Below are positions 1 through 28,837 of a stretch of DNA of 64,000 bases, piece after piece. The position numbers were made by a program, and so were the translations under genes. The notes below the pieces were generated by a model that saw only the letters and a list, made by a program, of their open reading frames with translations, had not been told where the DNA came from and ran no database searches. Numbering within the stretch: the stretch's first letter is position 1; the number at the start of each line of letters is the position of its first letter. Source of the stretch: Neoarius graeffei (Eukaryota; Chordata; Actinopteri; Siluriformes; Ariidae); contig NC_083577.1 of assembly GCF_027579695.1 (NCBI RefSeq), forward strand, positions 32,950,698 to 33,014,697, written 5' to 3'.

Positions 1-542
<542 letters not shown>

Positions 543-685
543 GTGCAGAACACGGTGGTTACCTTTCATCATGTTTTCCTGAGCAAAACTAAAAACAAAT
601 CGAGTTTTGCAATATTGCAATCTGAGAGCATTTCACACGTTTCAGTTAATAATTAATGATCATGATTGCAAGTGCGCATTTTTCT

Positions 686-1063
686 CATCTCATCTCATTA
701 ACTCTAGTCGCTTTATCCTGTTCTACAGGGTCGCAGGCAAGCTGGAGCCTATCCCAGCTGACTACGGGCGAAAGGCGGGGTACACCCTGGACAAGTCGCC
801 AGGTCATCACAGGGCTGACACATAGACACAGACAACCATTCACACTCACATTCACACCTACGGTCAATTTAGAGTCACCAGTTAACCTAACCTGCATGTC
901 TTTGGACTGTGGGGGAAACCGGAGCACCCGGAGGAAACCCACGCGGACACGGGGAGAACACGCAAACTCCGCACAGAAAGGCCCTCAACGGCCATGGGGC
1001 TCGAACCCAAGACCTTCTTGCTGTGAGGCGACAGCGCTAACCACTACACCACCGTGCCGCCCA
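686..1063 (-). mobile_element. SINE, tRNA-derived (DANA/Mermaid-like)
   Basis: Reference description for this family: the tRNA-like head has an A box (GTGGTGTAGTGGTTAGC) and B box (GGTTCGAGCCC). A conserved core follows (GGTGCTCCGGTTTCCCCCAC and CAAAGACATGCAGGTTAGG), then a tail region ending in AGATAATGAGATGAG repeats. Here it lies on minus, with target duplication GCGCATTTTTCT at 674-685 and from 1064. Confidence 0.92.
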
Positions 1064-1153
1064 GCGCATTTTTCTTCCTGTTAAATTCATCAGATATGAT
1101 AAGATCAGATGTTGCGAGCATGTAAATGTTGCTCATAATCCTATGTCTGGTGC

Positions 1154-1154
<1 letters not shown>

Positions 1155-1225
<71 letters not shown>
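1155..1225. repeat. (GT)n microsatellite
   Basis: About 35 GT dinucleotides, uninterrupted. Confidence 0.97.
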
Positions 1226-1227
<2 letters not shown>

Positions 1228-1379
1228 ATAATAAAGGAATCAACAAACTGTCCAAATGTCAGATCAAATATAATTTATTAAATCAATGGGTTTCTTTTTG
1301 CTCCAATAATTCCCATGTGGTCATTCTGGTGGTGATGAACACTTCATGAATCAGATTTATTATTAGTAGGCAACACGAA

Positions 1380-1511
1380 ATCTGCCCGCTTCGTTTGCAC
1401 AGTCCTCACCCACTGTCACTTTAGATTAGTGTCATTTCTCGGAAATTCATGAACTGAATGTCTTGTTGTATATGGATTTGAACATCCAAACACAACGCAG
1501 CACTTTCCCAT
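1380..1511 (-). pseudogene. THAP-domain N-terminus, transposon remnant 1
   Basis: From ATG at 1511 the minus strand reads MGKCCVVFGCSNPYTTRHSV then HEFPRNDTNLK and a stop, with sense resuming as QWVRTVQTKRA. This matches THAP layout (C-X5-C-type start, FP, W). The flanking ~450 bp (to 1.84 kb) is repeated at 46.3-46.7 kb, so it is a mobile element remnant, not a host gene. Confidence 0.65.
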
Positions 1512-1519
1512 CATTATTT

Positions 1520-3370
1520 TTGTAAGATTCCATAAGCAATATCCAATTTCAGTGAGTAAACAAGCACAGAGTCAGATGAACCAAAATGATCCAGATAACC
1601 AGGGTTCCACGCATGATGTCATGCAAGATTAGCCCTGAGGCAAGGCTGCCTTTTTCCGGGATCCAAATGCCACAATTTATCGATAGTTTTGTGCTTGAAA
1701 ATAAAATAACAAATAATTAATATTATTTTCCCCTCTGCTTTATTAATTCATTTTGGTCATTAGTAATGATAGATATTCATTTTAAAACGTTACGATAAGG
1801 CATTACATACACTTTAAGAGCAAACTAAAGTACCGCTTTGGCTACGATGGTGTTTGGGAAAACCACATTCTTAAGAGGCAATTAAAGAAGCTCTTAATAT
1901 TAAGAGGCTTTTGGGAAACCCCTGATCACTTTTCATTTTATCTAAACATTTCATGTAAGCTTCTCTGATCTTCTCGAACTTTCATATTTCTTAAGAAACA
2001 CAGTGATAGTGAAACTAAAAGATAAAACATGATGAAGAGTGCTATTGTAGGAAAATGATTAATGATGGCATGATGTGATGCTACTTAAGTGACCATTACA
2101 ACACAAAATTTATTAATTTACTATAACAGCATGTCCTGAAGTGTTTTCTTCCTGAAAAACCACAGCAATTTGTGAACACTTACATTTTTATTCATTAAAG
2201 AATGACACATTATACTTTTAAATCAATTTCTAAGTACATTTAATGTTGTAGGAAACCCATGAAAGATGTTATGACCTTGTTAAGTTAAAAAATTGGGAAC
2301 AAAGAGCTTGTTACTGACAAGCTCGAAAGGGCATAGTCCTCCATCCTGAAGATTTTCTCATTGCTGCTACTTAGCATTGGCACAGGGAAGCCCTTCCATA
2401 AATCTTAAATTTATGTTATTTTTGCGAACAGAAATCTTCACCATAGCAATGATTATTTAACAATTATTCACGGAAGGTGAAGTGAATGTCTGTGAATAAT
2501 AACTGAGATGAAGTCGAGGTTATTATTCATCAATATTTATTGAGGCTGAGGCGGATAACTGTTTTAGTAAAAAATGCACAGGTGATTATTTAAAAAAATA
2601 AAAATAAATCTTTTTTTAATCATTTATTTCAACCTTTAAAAGCAGAATGCAAACGTTATGCACGCAGACTTATGTCACTCATCTATGCAAGTCACATAAA
2701 ATACCGTACTTTGTTTTGAAATTGATAAAATAAATCACAATTCCACCTGATCTTTGAATAGTTTTAGACCAAACTATATAGCATCTTTAGTGATTTTAGG
2801 AACAGCATTTTCTTTCATAATTTATAATTCTTCCTCTCTGATGGTGACAGAGCAACTGGCCGCCATTTTGCCGAATCGCTCAAGGTGATTATCGAGAAAT
2901 AGTCTGAATTTCCCGACCAATCAGCGCGTGCAATTTTCTGTTGTCACCTCTGTATTTACACTAAATATCTTTATTACATAACAACCCATTTTTAGATGTG
3001 TTTATTATATAGTTTAGATTAAGCCATGATGAATAAGCTGTTACTAGAGAAATGATAGCATACTGAGGAAGCATATTCACATCAATCCATCAGTCATCCA
3101 TATCGAGCCATGCTGTTATAGAAAATTAATCAGTACCCTCAGACAAATCAGTGGTCCCATTTGTCACATTTGTAAATTTGTGTATATGAACCACCAGTAT
3201 GCATAAGCAACTCATTTATATATATGTATATAACTATATAACTATATAAACTCTAAGAAATGTGATTGTATAAATTTGTATTGTTATATTCTGCAGTTTG
3301 ATTTCTGTGAATCTTGTTGTTAATACTTCTTGATAATAAATGTGTTGAATTCATAAATAGTGTATTATTG
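1520..3370. other. AT-rich sequence without recognisable gene
   Basis: The first ~300 bp are shared with 46.4-46.7 kb (see THAP remnants). The rest is AT-rich with no ORF or clear repeat boundary. Confidence 0.5.
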
Positions 3371-3383
3371 TCATAAACTAGGA

Positions 3384-3655
3384 GTTTGCATGTTCTCCTC
3401 GTGTCCGTGTGGGTTTCCTCTGGGTGCTCCGGTTTCCCCCACAGTCCAAAGACATGCAGGTTAGGTTAATTGGTGACTCTAAATTGACCGTAGGTGTGAA
3501 TGTGAGTGTGAATGGTTGTTTGTCTCTATGTGTCAGCCCTGCGATGACCTGGCGACTTGTCCAGGGTGTACCCCCGCCTCTCACCCATAGTCAGCTGGGG
3601 TAGGCTCCAGCTTGCCTGCAACCCTGCACAGGTTAAGCGGTTACAGATAATGGCT
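3384..3655 (+). mobile_element. SINE (DANA/Mermaid-like), 5' truncated
   Basis: Lacks the tRNA head; starts at GTTTGCATGTTCTCC in the core and ends GCGGTTACAGATAATGGCTGG. Confidence 0.88.
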
Positions 3656-3690
3656 GGAAGGTTCTCAGTCATCCAGGTCATCATAAACCG

Positions 3691-4124
3691 TAAGTGCTCA
3701 AGAAGACAACTGGACTTGCTTGAAATTCTTGAAGACGTTTCACTTCTCATCCGAAAGGCTTCTTCAGTTCTATTTGACTAGTGGGGAGTTCCAGGTATTT
3801 ATCCTCTAGTGGACCAAAAACAAACCTAAGGAGAGTCATTTAGGTTACATTGGTCGTTGACATGCTCAGTCATCCTGTAGGTGTTAGGGTCCCTGGAGAC
3901 CGGGTGTGAACTGTGTGGTGGTGAACCCTAACACCTTCAGGATGACTGACAGTGTCAACGACCCATGCAACCTCAATGACTCTCCTTAGGTTTGTTTTTG
4001 GTCCACTAGAGGATAAATACCTGGAACTCCCCACTAGTCAGACAGAACTGAAGCAGCCTTTCGGATGAGAGGTGAAGCATCTTCAAGAATTTCAAGCAAG
4101 TCCAGTTGCCTTCTTGAGCACCTA
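3691..4124. repeat. Long inverted repeat, 200-bp arms
   Basis: Left arm 3691-3890 and right arm 3925-4124 are reverse complements at roughly 90%, separated by a 34-nt loop. No ORF of note; followed by GGATGGATGGATG. A dispersed fish element is likely, class unknown. Confidence 0.8.
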
Positions 4125-4178
4125 CTGCTGGATGGATGGATGTCATAAAGTAATTTTGTGTCAAATAACACTTTTTCA

Positions 4179-4553
4179 GGGCGGCACGGTGGTGTAGTGG
4201 TTAGAGCTGTCGCCTCACAGCAAGAAGGTCTGGGTTCGAGCCCCGTGGCTGGCGAAGGCCTTTCTGTGTGGAGTTTGCATGTTCTCCCCGTGTCCGCGTG
4301 GGTTTCCTCCGGGTGCTCCGGTTTCCCCCACAGTCCAAAGACATGCAGGTTAGGTTAACTGGTGACTCTAAATTGACTGCAGGTGTGAATGTGAGTGTGA
4401 ATGGTTGTCTGTGTCTATGTGTCAGCCCTGTGATGACCTGGCGACTTGTCCAGGGTGTACCCTGCCTCTCGCCCGTAGTCAGCTGGGATAGGCTCCAGCT
4501 TGCCGGCGACCCTGTAGAACAGGATAAAGCGGCTACAGATAATGAGATGAGAG
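4179..4553 (+). mobile_element. SINE (DANA/Mermaid-like), full length
   Basis: Full head, core and GATGAGAGA tail; 14-bp target duplication ATAACACTTTTTCA (4165-4178 and 4554-4567). Confidence 0.93.
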
Positions 4554-4579
4554 ATAACACTTTTTCATGTAGGGTTTGA

Positions 4580-4810
4580 GGCATATTTTTTAACACAATG
4601 TGTGTAGCCAAGGACAGCACATACTGTGTTAATATTACACACGTTTTCACATGTTCACGTTAACCTTCTGACACATACGTTGTGTTCAAACCATTTATAT
4701 AGTGAATGTGTCAAAATTAACACAACAAGCATTGTCCCAAAACTCACCCATTGATGTATAAGAATTTAACACAGTTTGTGTCACTTTTAACACATCCTTT
4801 CTAAGAGTGT
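4580..4810. repeat. Motif-rich repeat with TTAACACA sites
   Basis: Five or more copies of TTAACAC or its inverse TGTGTTAA in about 230 bp. The SINE to its left sits within AT-rich sequence with similar motifs (TGTGTCAAATAACAC at 4157-4171), so the original repeat was probably split by that SINE. Confidence 0.5.
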
Positions 4811-5329
4811 GTGATGACGCTTGTTCTCTGTTGGAGAGTCAATATTAGGGTAGAACAAAACTGTTGATTGCTCGGTTTCCTTTTCTTTAACACCAGCTCT
4901 GCTCTGCTCAAGCCTGCAATCACTGTGATCCCTTGGACCTTGTGATCAGTCTGAAAATACAGTATATTATTGTTGGGTTTTTTTGTCCAGCTGGTTTGTG
5001 ATGTTTTGCCAAAGTCAAAGCTGCTTGATGCTTGTTACCTTTGTACTACCTTACTGTGTTAGGATTTTAATTTATTCCTTCGTATTGTTTCCAAGTTTCT
5101 TGTTTTTCTGTATTAGTTTCTCTTCAGTTGTTACCTCTGCCTGTTTTTTTATTTTCTTTATATATATATTAATCATCAAGTTTTTTATTCTGACCCTCTG
5201 ACCCAGAAGCCTAAGAGACTTTATACTTGCCTGAAACAGAGTAAAGTACAGTACAGCTGAGCTACTGATGCTGCACTATAGGCTTTTATTCAGTTCTTAA
5301 TCAGCATCTTGAAGTATTAATGAATTATT

Positions 5330-5494
5330 TTGGGGGGCTTTTTTCACCCTTATTATTGGATAGGACAGTGTAGAGACAGGAAATGAGCGGGAGAGAGAGA
5401 CGGTGAGGGATCGGGAAATGACCTCGGGCCAGAATCGAACCCGGGTCCCCGGATTTATGGTATGGCGCCTTATCCACCTGAGCCACAACGCCCC
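5330..5494 (-). mobile_element. Second tRNA-derived SINE family
   Basis: Minus-strand head GGGGCGTTGTGGCTCAGGTG and B box GGTTCGATTC, then a tail with TCATTTCCTGTCTCTACACT. Target duplication AATGAATTATT (5319-5329 and 5495-5505). The head looks like a tRNA but the acceptor stem is not maintained, so it is not called a tRNA gene. Confidence 0.82.
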
Positions 5495-5632
5495 AATGAA
5501 TTATTGAGTAACTACAGCAAAACTAATACAAAGTGTCTCTGTTATGCGAGTGAGATACAGCTCCTGGAAGTTTAATGGATATACAAGTTTAAAGGGGGGG
5601 AGCCATTTTTAGTTTATTGTTATTGCTTTGCA

Positions 5633-5950
5633 TTTGGTGATGCAGAGTTTAGCACTGTCACCTCACAGCAAGAAGGTTCTGGGTTCGAACCTCGTGGCTA
5701 ACTGGGGCATTTCTGTGTGGTGTTTGCATGTTCTGCCCAGGCCTGCGTGAGTTTCCACCCATAGTCCAAAAACATGTAGATTAGGTCAACTAGCTACTTT
5801 AAATAATGTGAATGGCTGTTCATCGCTATGTTAGCCTTGTAACAGATTGGCAACCAGCCCACTAGCTCTCGCCCATAGTCAGCTGGGATAGGCTCCAGCT
5901 TGTCCACGACCCTGCACAGGATAAGCGGTTATGGATAATGGATGGATGGA
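5633..5950 (+). mobile_element. SINE (DANA/Mermaid-like), old copy
   Basis: Strongly diverged head (TTTAGCACTGTCACCTCACA) and core, with a GGATGGATG tail instead of GATGAG. 15-bp target duplication TGTTATTGCTTTGCA at 5618-5632 and 5951-5965. Confidence 0.88.
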
Positions 5951-6941
5951 TGTTATTGCTTTGCAATATAGCCTCTAGAGACAGTATGGAGTAGGGTTGC
6001 CTCCTCACAGCTCCAGGGTCAATCCTAAATTGTTCTCTAAATTACCCCTAAGTTTGAGTGTGTTGTGTGGGTGTGTGGGTGTGTGCGGGTGGGTGGGTGC
6101 TCTGGAATGGACTGGTGATCAAAATGTATTCCCATCACTTGCCTAGAGATCCCATGATTGACTCTGGAGCCACCGTGACTCTAAGCAGGATAACACAGTT
6201 ACTGAAAATGAATGAATGATGAAAGATTCAATCCCTGTCCTTGCATCCAGGCAGAGTTGAAGCTTTGCTTCAGACAGTAACTCGAAACCCAATCTAAAAG
6301 AAGAAAATGTCTCAAAATTTAGAAAATGTTTCAACATGATAGATTCTGCCAATATGTATTTGAGAGGTTTTGCCATTTCTGCTTGTTGAAGAAGTGTAAG
6401 GTTTACAGAATTGTAGATTAGGTGTGGTCATTGTATAGGTCTTGGAGAAGAATGGTATAACTGCAGCCACCAAACATGCAAATGAACTGTGAATCACTGC
6501 TGCTACCTAGTGGTCCAGAACAGCTCTGTCGCTCAGCTTCTACAACAGAATGGCAAAACTGATCAAAACCACATTATTTTTGAATGGAATCCTGTGAAAT
6601 CCTGTAAAATTATACTGAATATAGTGAAATTTAAACAAATGGAAATAATATTAGTACAATGTATAGACTATAATCTAAAACATTTAAAAGTTGAACAATA
6701 CCTGATTGCCACATTACTGTAACTGATGTGTTATTTATGCATTTGTTGCTAAATTATCGGCATTGCAGAAAATCTTCACTTTATTCCATATTAATGCTAA
6801 CATTACCCGAAATGTGTTCTGAAATCATATTTTTTTATGTTGAGTAATAATTACTGTACATACTGCCATAATTAGAGAGCTGACAAAAAGCATAGAAACA
6901 TGCCTAAGTTTGATCTATATGAACAATCCTAAACCTAGCTC

Positions 6942-7334
6942 CACTGTACGGCCAAAAGCTTGTGGACACCTGACCATCACAACCGGGATGTGCTTGTTCA
7001 ACATCCTGTTCCAGATTTAATCTTCCTTTCCAGTTTCATAAACGCCACTGTTAATGTTAGAATGCACTAAATGTTAGAGTGTGGCTGTGGGGATTTGTGT
7101 TCATTCACAAGAGTATTAGTGAGGTCAGGCACTGATGTCAAGGAAGAGGGACTGGGGTGCACTCAGCATTCCAGTTCATCCCAAAGGTTTTCGGTGTTCA
7201 ACAGGACACTCGAGTTCTTCCACTCCAAATTTAGCAAACAATGTGGTACTTGACCTTACTTTGTGCACAGTAGCATAGCTGTAACAGGTTTGGGTGTGGT
7301 GATCAAATGTCCACAAACTTTTGGCCATATAGTG
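6942..7334. mobile_element. Non-autonomous Tc1-type MITE
   Basis: 393 bp with inverted ends: CACTGTACGGCCAAAAGCTT at left and ...AACTTTTGGCCATATAGTG at right; the match continues through TGTGGACA. No coding capacity. Confidence 0.75.
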
Positions 7335-7366
7335 TGTACATATGTGTGTGTGGCCAAAAAGTTATA

Positions 7367-7887
7367 ATCAAAAAGTTTGGGGTCACCCAGACAATTTTGT
7401 GTTTTCCATGAAAAGTCACACTTTTATTTACCACCATAAGTTGTAAAATAAATAGAAAATATAGTCAAGACATTTTTCTGGCCATTTTGAGCATTTAATC
7501 GACCCCACAAATGTGATGCTCCAGAAACTCAATCTGCTCAAAGGAAGGTCAGTTTTATAGCTTCTCTAAAGAGCTCAACTGTTTTCAGCTGTGCTAACAT
7601 GATTGTACAAGGGTTTTCTAATCATCCATTAGCCTTCTGAGGCAATGAGCAAACACATTGTACCATTAGAACACTGGAGTGAGAGTTGCTGGAAATGGGC
7701 CTCTATACACCTATGGAGATATTGCACCAAAAACCAGACATTTGCAGCTAGAATAGTCATTTACCACATTAGCAATGTATAGAGTGGATTTCTGATTAGT
7801 TTAAAGTGATCTTCATTGAAAAGAACAGTGCTTTTCTTTCAAAAATAAGGACATTTCAAAGTGACCCCAAACTTTTGAACGGTAGTG
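7367..7887. mobile_element. Non-autonomous Tc1-type MITE
   Basis: Ends TCAAAAAGTTTGGGGTCAC and ...GTGACCCCAAACTTTTGAAC followed by GGTAGTG are inverted. The left tip (about 10 bp) is absent. Lies 33 bp from the preceding MITE. Confidence 0.75.
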
Positions 7888-7899
7888 GATGAACATATT

Positions 7900-8434
7900 T
7901 CATGAGTGAGCGAAGTGAACGAGTGAAAGCATTTTCAACACAAGAAGATAAACTTCATATCTTCGTGCCACCGTGTAATGTTCTTTATATTATACGGACA
8001 CATCCACCAAAAAAAAAAAAAAATGCAAATTAATGAAAATAATTTTCATTTTGAACCGGTTCACCATTTTCACAACATGTCTAGTCAGTGGGAAAACACT
8101 GAGAGTGGTGTCATCAGAGTGAAATATCACAAATTATTATACATACAGGACACTTTTTTGATGGAATAAAAACATGTATTCTATTCCCTTCTAATGGATT
8201 TCATTCATCTGGTTTGATAGCATGCAATATTGTTAGCATATCACTTATCCTACGTGTATTACACCACTCTACCCAATGGAGAATGAGCACTGAATATGGT
8301 TTAAAACTTCCATGCTAGCGAGCGACTGTGACAATTTATAAATAAACATGACCACCAGGTTTGCTTCGTTAAATATGGAAGATTTTGAGAGAAGTTTGAA
8401 AGAGAAAGATGCATTGAACGCTCAAAAGGAATAT

Positions 8435-8467
<33 letters not shown>

Positions 8468-8890
8468 GCTGGCTTTTGTTCATGGTATATCATATATATT
8501 CCATTCAGTTAGCATGAGCGTGAACTCATATTTGACTCATTCACTATTATGCTAGCTGAATGGAATATATCTGATATACCACTCAACACCAGCCAATGTT
8601 ATTTAAATATGTCATTCAGATCCGTGATGTATTTCGTCTGAAAAATGCAAGTTTTTCAACACAAGAAGATACACTTCATATCTTCAAGCCAACATGTAAT
8701 TTTATTTTTATTATATAGACACATTCACAAACAAACAGTACCCAAATTTATCAAAATAATAAATCGCTTTCCTCACGAGTGACATATAGAAATTTATGTC
8801 ACAGTTTTGGATCTCCATGTCCTGGATGTAGCTCATATGAAAAATATGAGTGGTGTATTTCCCAATTTATATATTGGGACTCCATTTAGG
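7900..8890. repeat. Two diverged repeat copies around a hairpin
   Basis: TTTTCAACACAAGAAGATA, ACTTCATATCTTC, then TGTAAT and GACACATNCAC are shared by 7928-8010 and 8652-8730. No coding potential. A short ATT repeat lies at about 8440-8467. Confidence 0.55.
8465..8602. repeat. Imperfect hairpin, ~58-nt arms
   Basis: TGGTATATCATATATATTCC... (8483) pairs with ...GGAATATATCTGATATACCA (8583). Lies between two diverged copies of a repeat with TCAACACAAGAAGATA (7.93 and 8.65 kb). Confidence 0.7.
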
Positions 8891-8947
8891 CTTCGGCCAC
8901 ATTTACAGTTCAGTAAATCAAGTGATGCCGCTGATCGTTAAGAGTTC

Positions 8948-11199
8948 TTTATTAGGAATAACAGTGAAATAAATAAAGAGGAATGGGAAAATACAATTGA
9001 CACAATGAATACACCCTGAATACAGATGTACCAAAACATAATTGCTTCAAACTTTGCGTACATATTTAACATGTAACAAACAATGCACAATAGCACCTTC
9101 TCTGAATTTCTTTTGGAAAGGTTGTATAGGTTTAATGGTACGTCACAGTATTATTTTAATACTGCAAAGTTGATTAAGGACACATTTAAATAGGATCACC
9201 AGAGTTTATTCGAAAACGTGTAGACGGAGAGAAACGATGTGTTTGTAAGTCACGTCCTACATGTATAAATCTCATTTCAGGGAGGAATTATGACAGCTTA
9301 TTGTCTTGCAAAAAAGGAGGTCTTATATTTATATTGCGGTTTATATTGCATTTGTTCTGGAAATAATAACACAAACATGTAATACATGGTACTTTTTTTT
9401 TCCATAAAATGGCTGTATGGGGACAATTCAATGTATTTGTACACCTAAAGATTATCGATTCTTTTAACAACAGTACAATTTTAATGTCACAATTTTAACC
9501 TTCACATATTGTATTCACAACAATGAAAACATACAAGGTTTGTGTGCTCCCAGATACGTAATTACATCATACCTTAGCCTGTGATCTTTATGTTCACTTC
9601 ACTGTTCCATTATAAATACTAAATCTAAACACTGGCCATTTGTTATAATGTTAATGTCTAAGCCATGGAGTCTTTGGGTCCTGGTGATCGGTGCCTCACA
9701 CCAGTGTAAGCACAAGGCTTATATTTCCTAAACACTGCCTCTGATGCTCTTGGTGATGCTGAGAAAGGACAGGTAGTTTTCCTCTGAAATGATGTTACAA
9801 TCCATCACTCAGTCCTGATATAATCTCATGTCAACATCCTGCTTTTAGCCTTGAGAAAGTTTTATAGCATATACCAAGTCCAACAACAATTAAAATAAAA
9901 AAAACCCTTCAATATAATATTTGATCCCATATATTTTCACTTTCCATATTTAGATCCAACAGGCATACAGTGGCGTTGATTTAACATGTGTTAAGCATGA
10001 TTCTTTACATTTGTGCACCTACTGGGTCCCTAATTCAGAGGAGTAGTGTGGCAGTATTACAGCAGCATCACTTCTGGTGGATGCTTTTATCAACTTGATT
10101 GAAGCAAAATCAAATCCAGATGCTCTCTGGCAGCTGTGAGATTTGAAATAACAATCTTCAGGGTCACTAGCATAGAACGTCAATCACTGAGCTAAGCAGA
10201 AGCGATTTATCCTTCATAACCGGACTTACTGTATTTAGATTATCCCCTTTGGACACAAGGAAAAATGCTATGGAACTTCATGCTATGGAACTTCATGTGT
10301 ACAATTATACACATTATGTCCAAAGGGGTTAAAGCAAATTTAACTCACCAAAGTTAGAGACAATTTTTTAAATAAAAAAAAAATTACAATAAAAATAAAC
10401 ACTTCCTAACATATTTAAGCTGGTCTGATAATAAAGATGGAAAAAGGAAAATATACCCCCCTTCTCCCCAGGGTTTAGGGGCAACATATGAAAGTTGTTA
10501 GTACAGCGAAAAACTGATGTGATAAAACTGAATAAGAAATATATCCTTAATATGAGACACAGCAAGAGATAGTAAGGTCTAAAAATACAAAAGAAAAGGA
10601 CGTTAATATAAAACTGAATGAGCAGCCTACATAAGTGCAACATAATCCATATCTTTTTTTTCACGGTTTACAGCCAAAGCCTTCAGCAAAGGCAGAAATG
10701 CTATCATTTTAATACGTTGACTGCATGATATGATATTTGTGCAATCTCAAATCTCAAAGTGCAAAAAGGTCCAGTCCAGTTTCAGTCACACCTGTACATT
10801 TGTGCTTAACAGTAAAGGTCATGTTGAGGAGGTATCCCAAATTCCCAACTCAGCATTGGCAATCTTCGGTGCTAACAACTGGCTTTTCTTTGGCCAAGCT
10901 ACTTCATATCAGTACAGAGACGCAAAGCGATAAGGCAAAATGCTGTCCACTCCCACTGAGCGCTTGGAAGGAAGCCAACATCCTTCATGCTTGTGACAAT
11001 CAAGTGACGAAAAGGACTGAATGACTGCACGCCAATAACCTCTTCTCCATTCGTCTCTGCACGTGTGCAAAACAGCTGCATCTTTGTTAACCTTAACCTT
11101 AAGAGGTCTTGTCAGCTTCTCCTTGGCCTGGCTGTTTTTTTATTTCACAGCTCTGTGAGACTGAGAAACCATTCTGTATTGAGCAGATAGAGCAGGCGG
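8948..11199 (-). other. mras: Probable MRAS 3' UTR
   Basis: About 2.25 kb downstream of the stop is nearly free of the repeats that crowd every other interval, which fits selection on an untranslated exon. On the minus strand an AATAAA lies at 8953-8948, with T/G-rich sequence beyond it. Repeats resume just past this point (below 8.89 kb). The end is inferred, not shown; other AATAAA-like hexamers inside would allow shorter forms. Confidence 0.5.
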
Positions 11200-28060
<16,861 letters not shown>

Positions 28061-28062
28061 AC

Positions 28063-28350
28063 CAAAAAAGGAGGCAGGTCTGTCGGTTGAAGTGATCACT
28101 GACCCACTAACACACTCTTGACAGCAGCTGTGACTGGAGAAAAGTCTCCACCCCAGAGTGTGAATATGAACTGCTCCGGGAGGAAACGCCTGTCAGCGGG
28201 TGATGGCTGGCCCTTCCCGCACTGCACAATATGAGGAAACACTGTGTTTCCTTCCTTCCTAATTCCACTTCACATTCACCTTACTTCGTGAGGGAATCGG
28301 AAAGACGTCTCACTCTCACAGGCATCCAAGACAGGGACCGATGAACTGAA
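28063..28350 (-). other. mras: Possible MRAS non-coding first exon / promoter region
   Basis: Coding exon 1 is preceded by a splice acceptor, so a 5' exon must exist at higher coordinates. A good minus-strand donor (GGTAAGAAT, GT at 28062-28061) follows moderately GC-rich, repeat-free sequence, unlike the AT-rich flanks. The upstream end is not visible and other donors are possible. Confidence 0.3.
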
Positions 28351-28837
28351 ACCCAGCGTTCTCGCGCCGAGCAAAATGTCTTGCAAAATGAAGAGACTTT
28401 GAAGCAAAGTGATTCAAAATCTACCATAGGTGTTTGGCTTTTATTTATTGGTCAAACCTATCTGTAATTAAACATGTAATACTTTTTTTATGTAGTTAAA
28501 GAAAGGTCAGAGTTTCCAGTATTGCAATTATATATGTGTCAGACCAGGAAAACCCGATGTCAGTGTAGCTGAATTCTGAAGAAAATGAGTTTACCTCTCA
28601 ATAATATACTTTGGAAACAACATGGATTTTTTTACAGTACTTTCTAATCTTGCCTTCATGTCTGTCTTCAGAGATCATGCCAGATAATGAGTCAGTATGA
28701 CAAAGGAAAACTTGGATTTGTATGGAATTAGGAATGAGTTTTCCACACTCATTCTCAAATAAGACTGACACAATGCGCACAACTTACATCTGAAAAACAA
28801 CAAGAGTGCTCTGAGAGCACAATATCCCCCGCTGGCA

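Noticed and set aside
656-1084. 142-codon ORF and many similar ORFs of 60-170 codons at each SINE
   Set aside because: They are translations of the tRNA-derived SINE on either strand; identical peptides recur at every copy, with no coding constraint.
5375-5494. Possible tRNA gene on minus
   Set aside because: A and B boxes are present but the acceptor stem is not closed, and a SINE body with an 11-bp target duplication follows.
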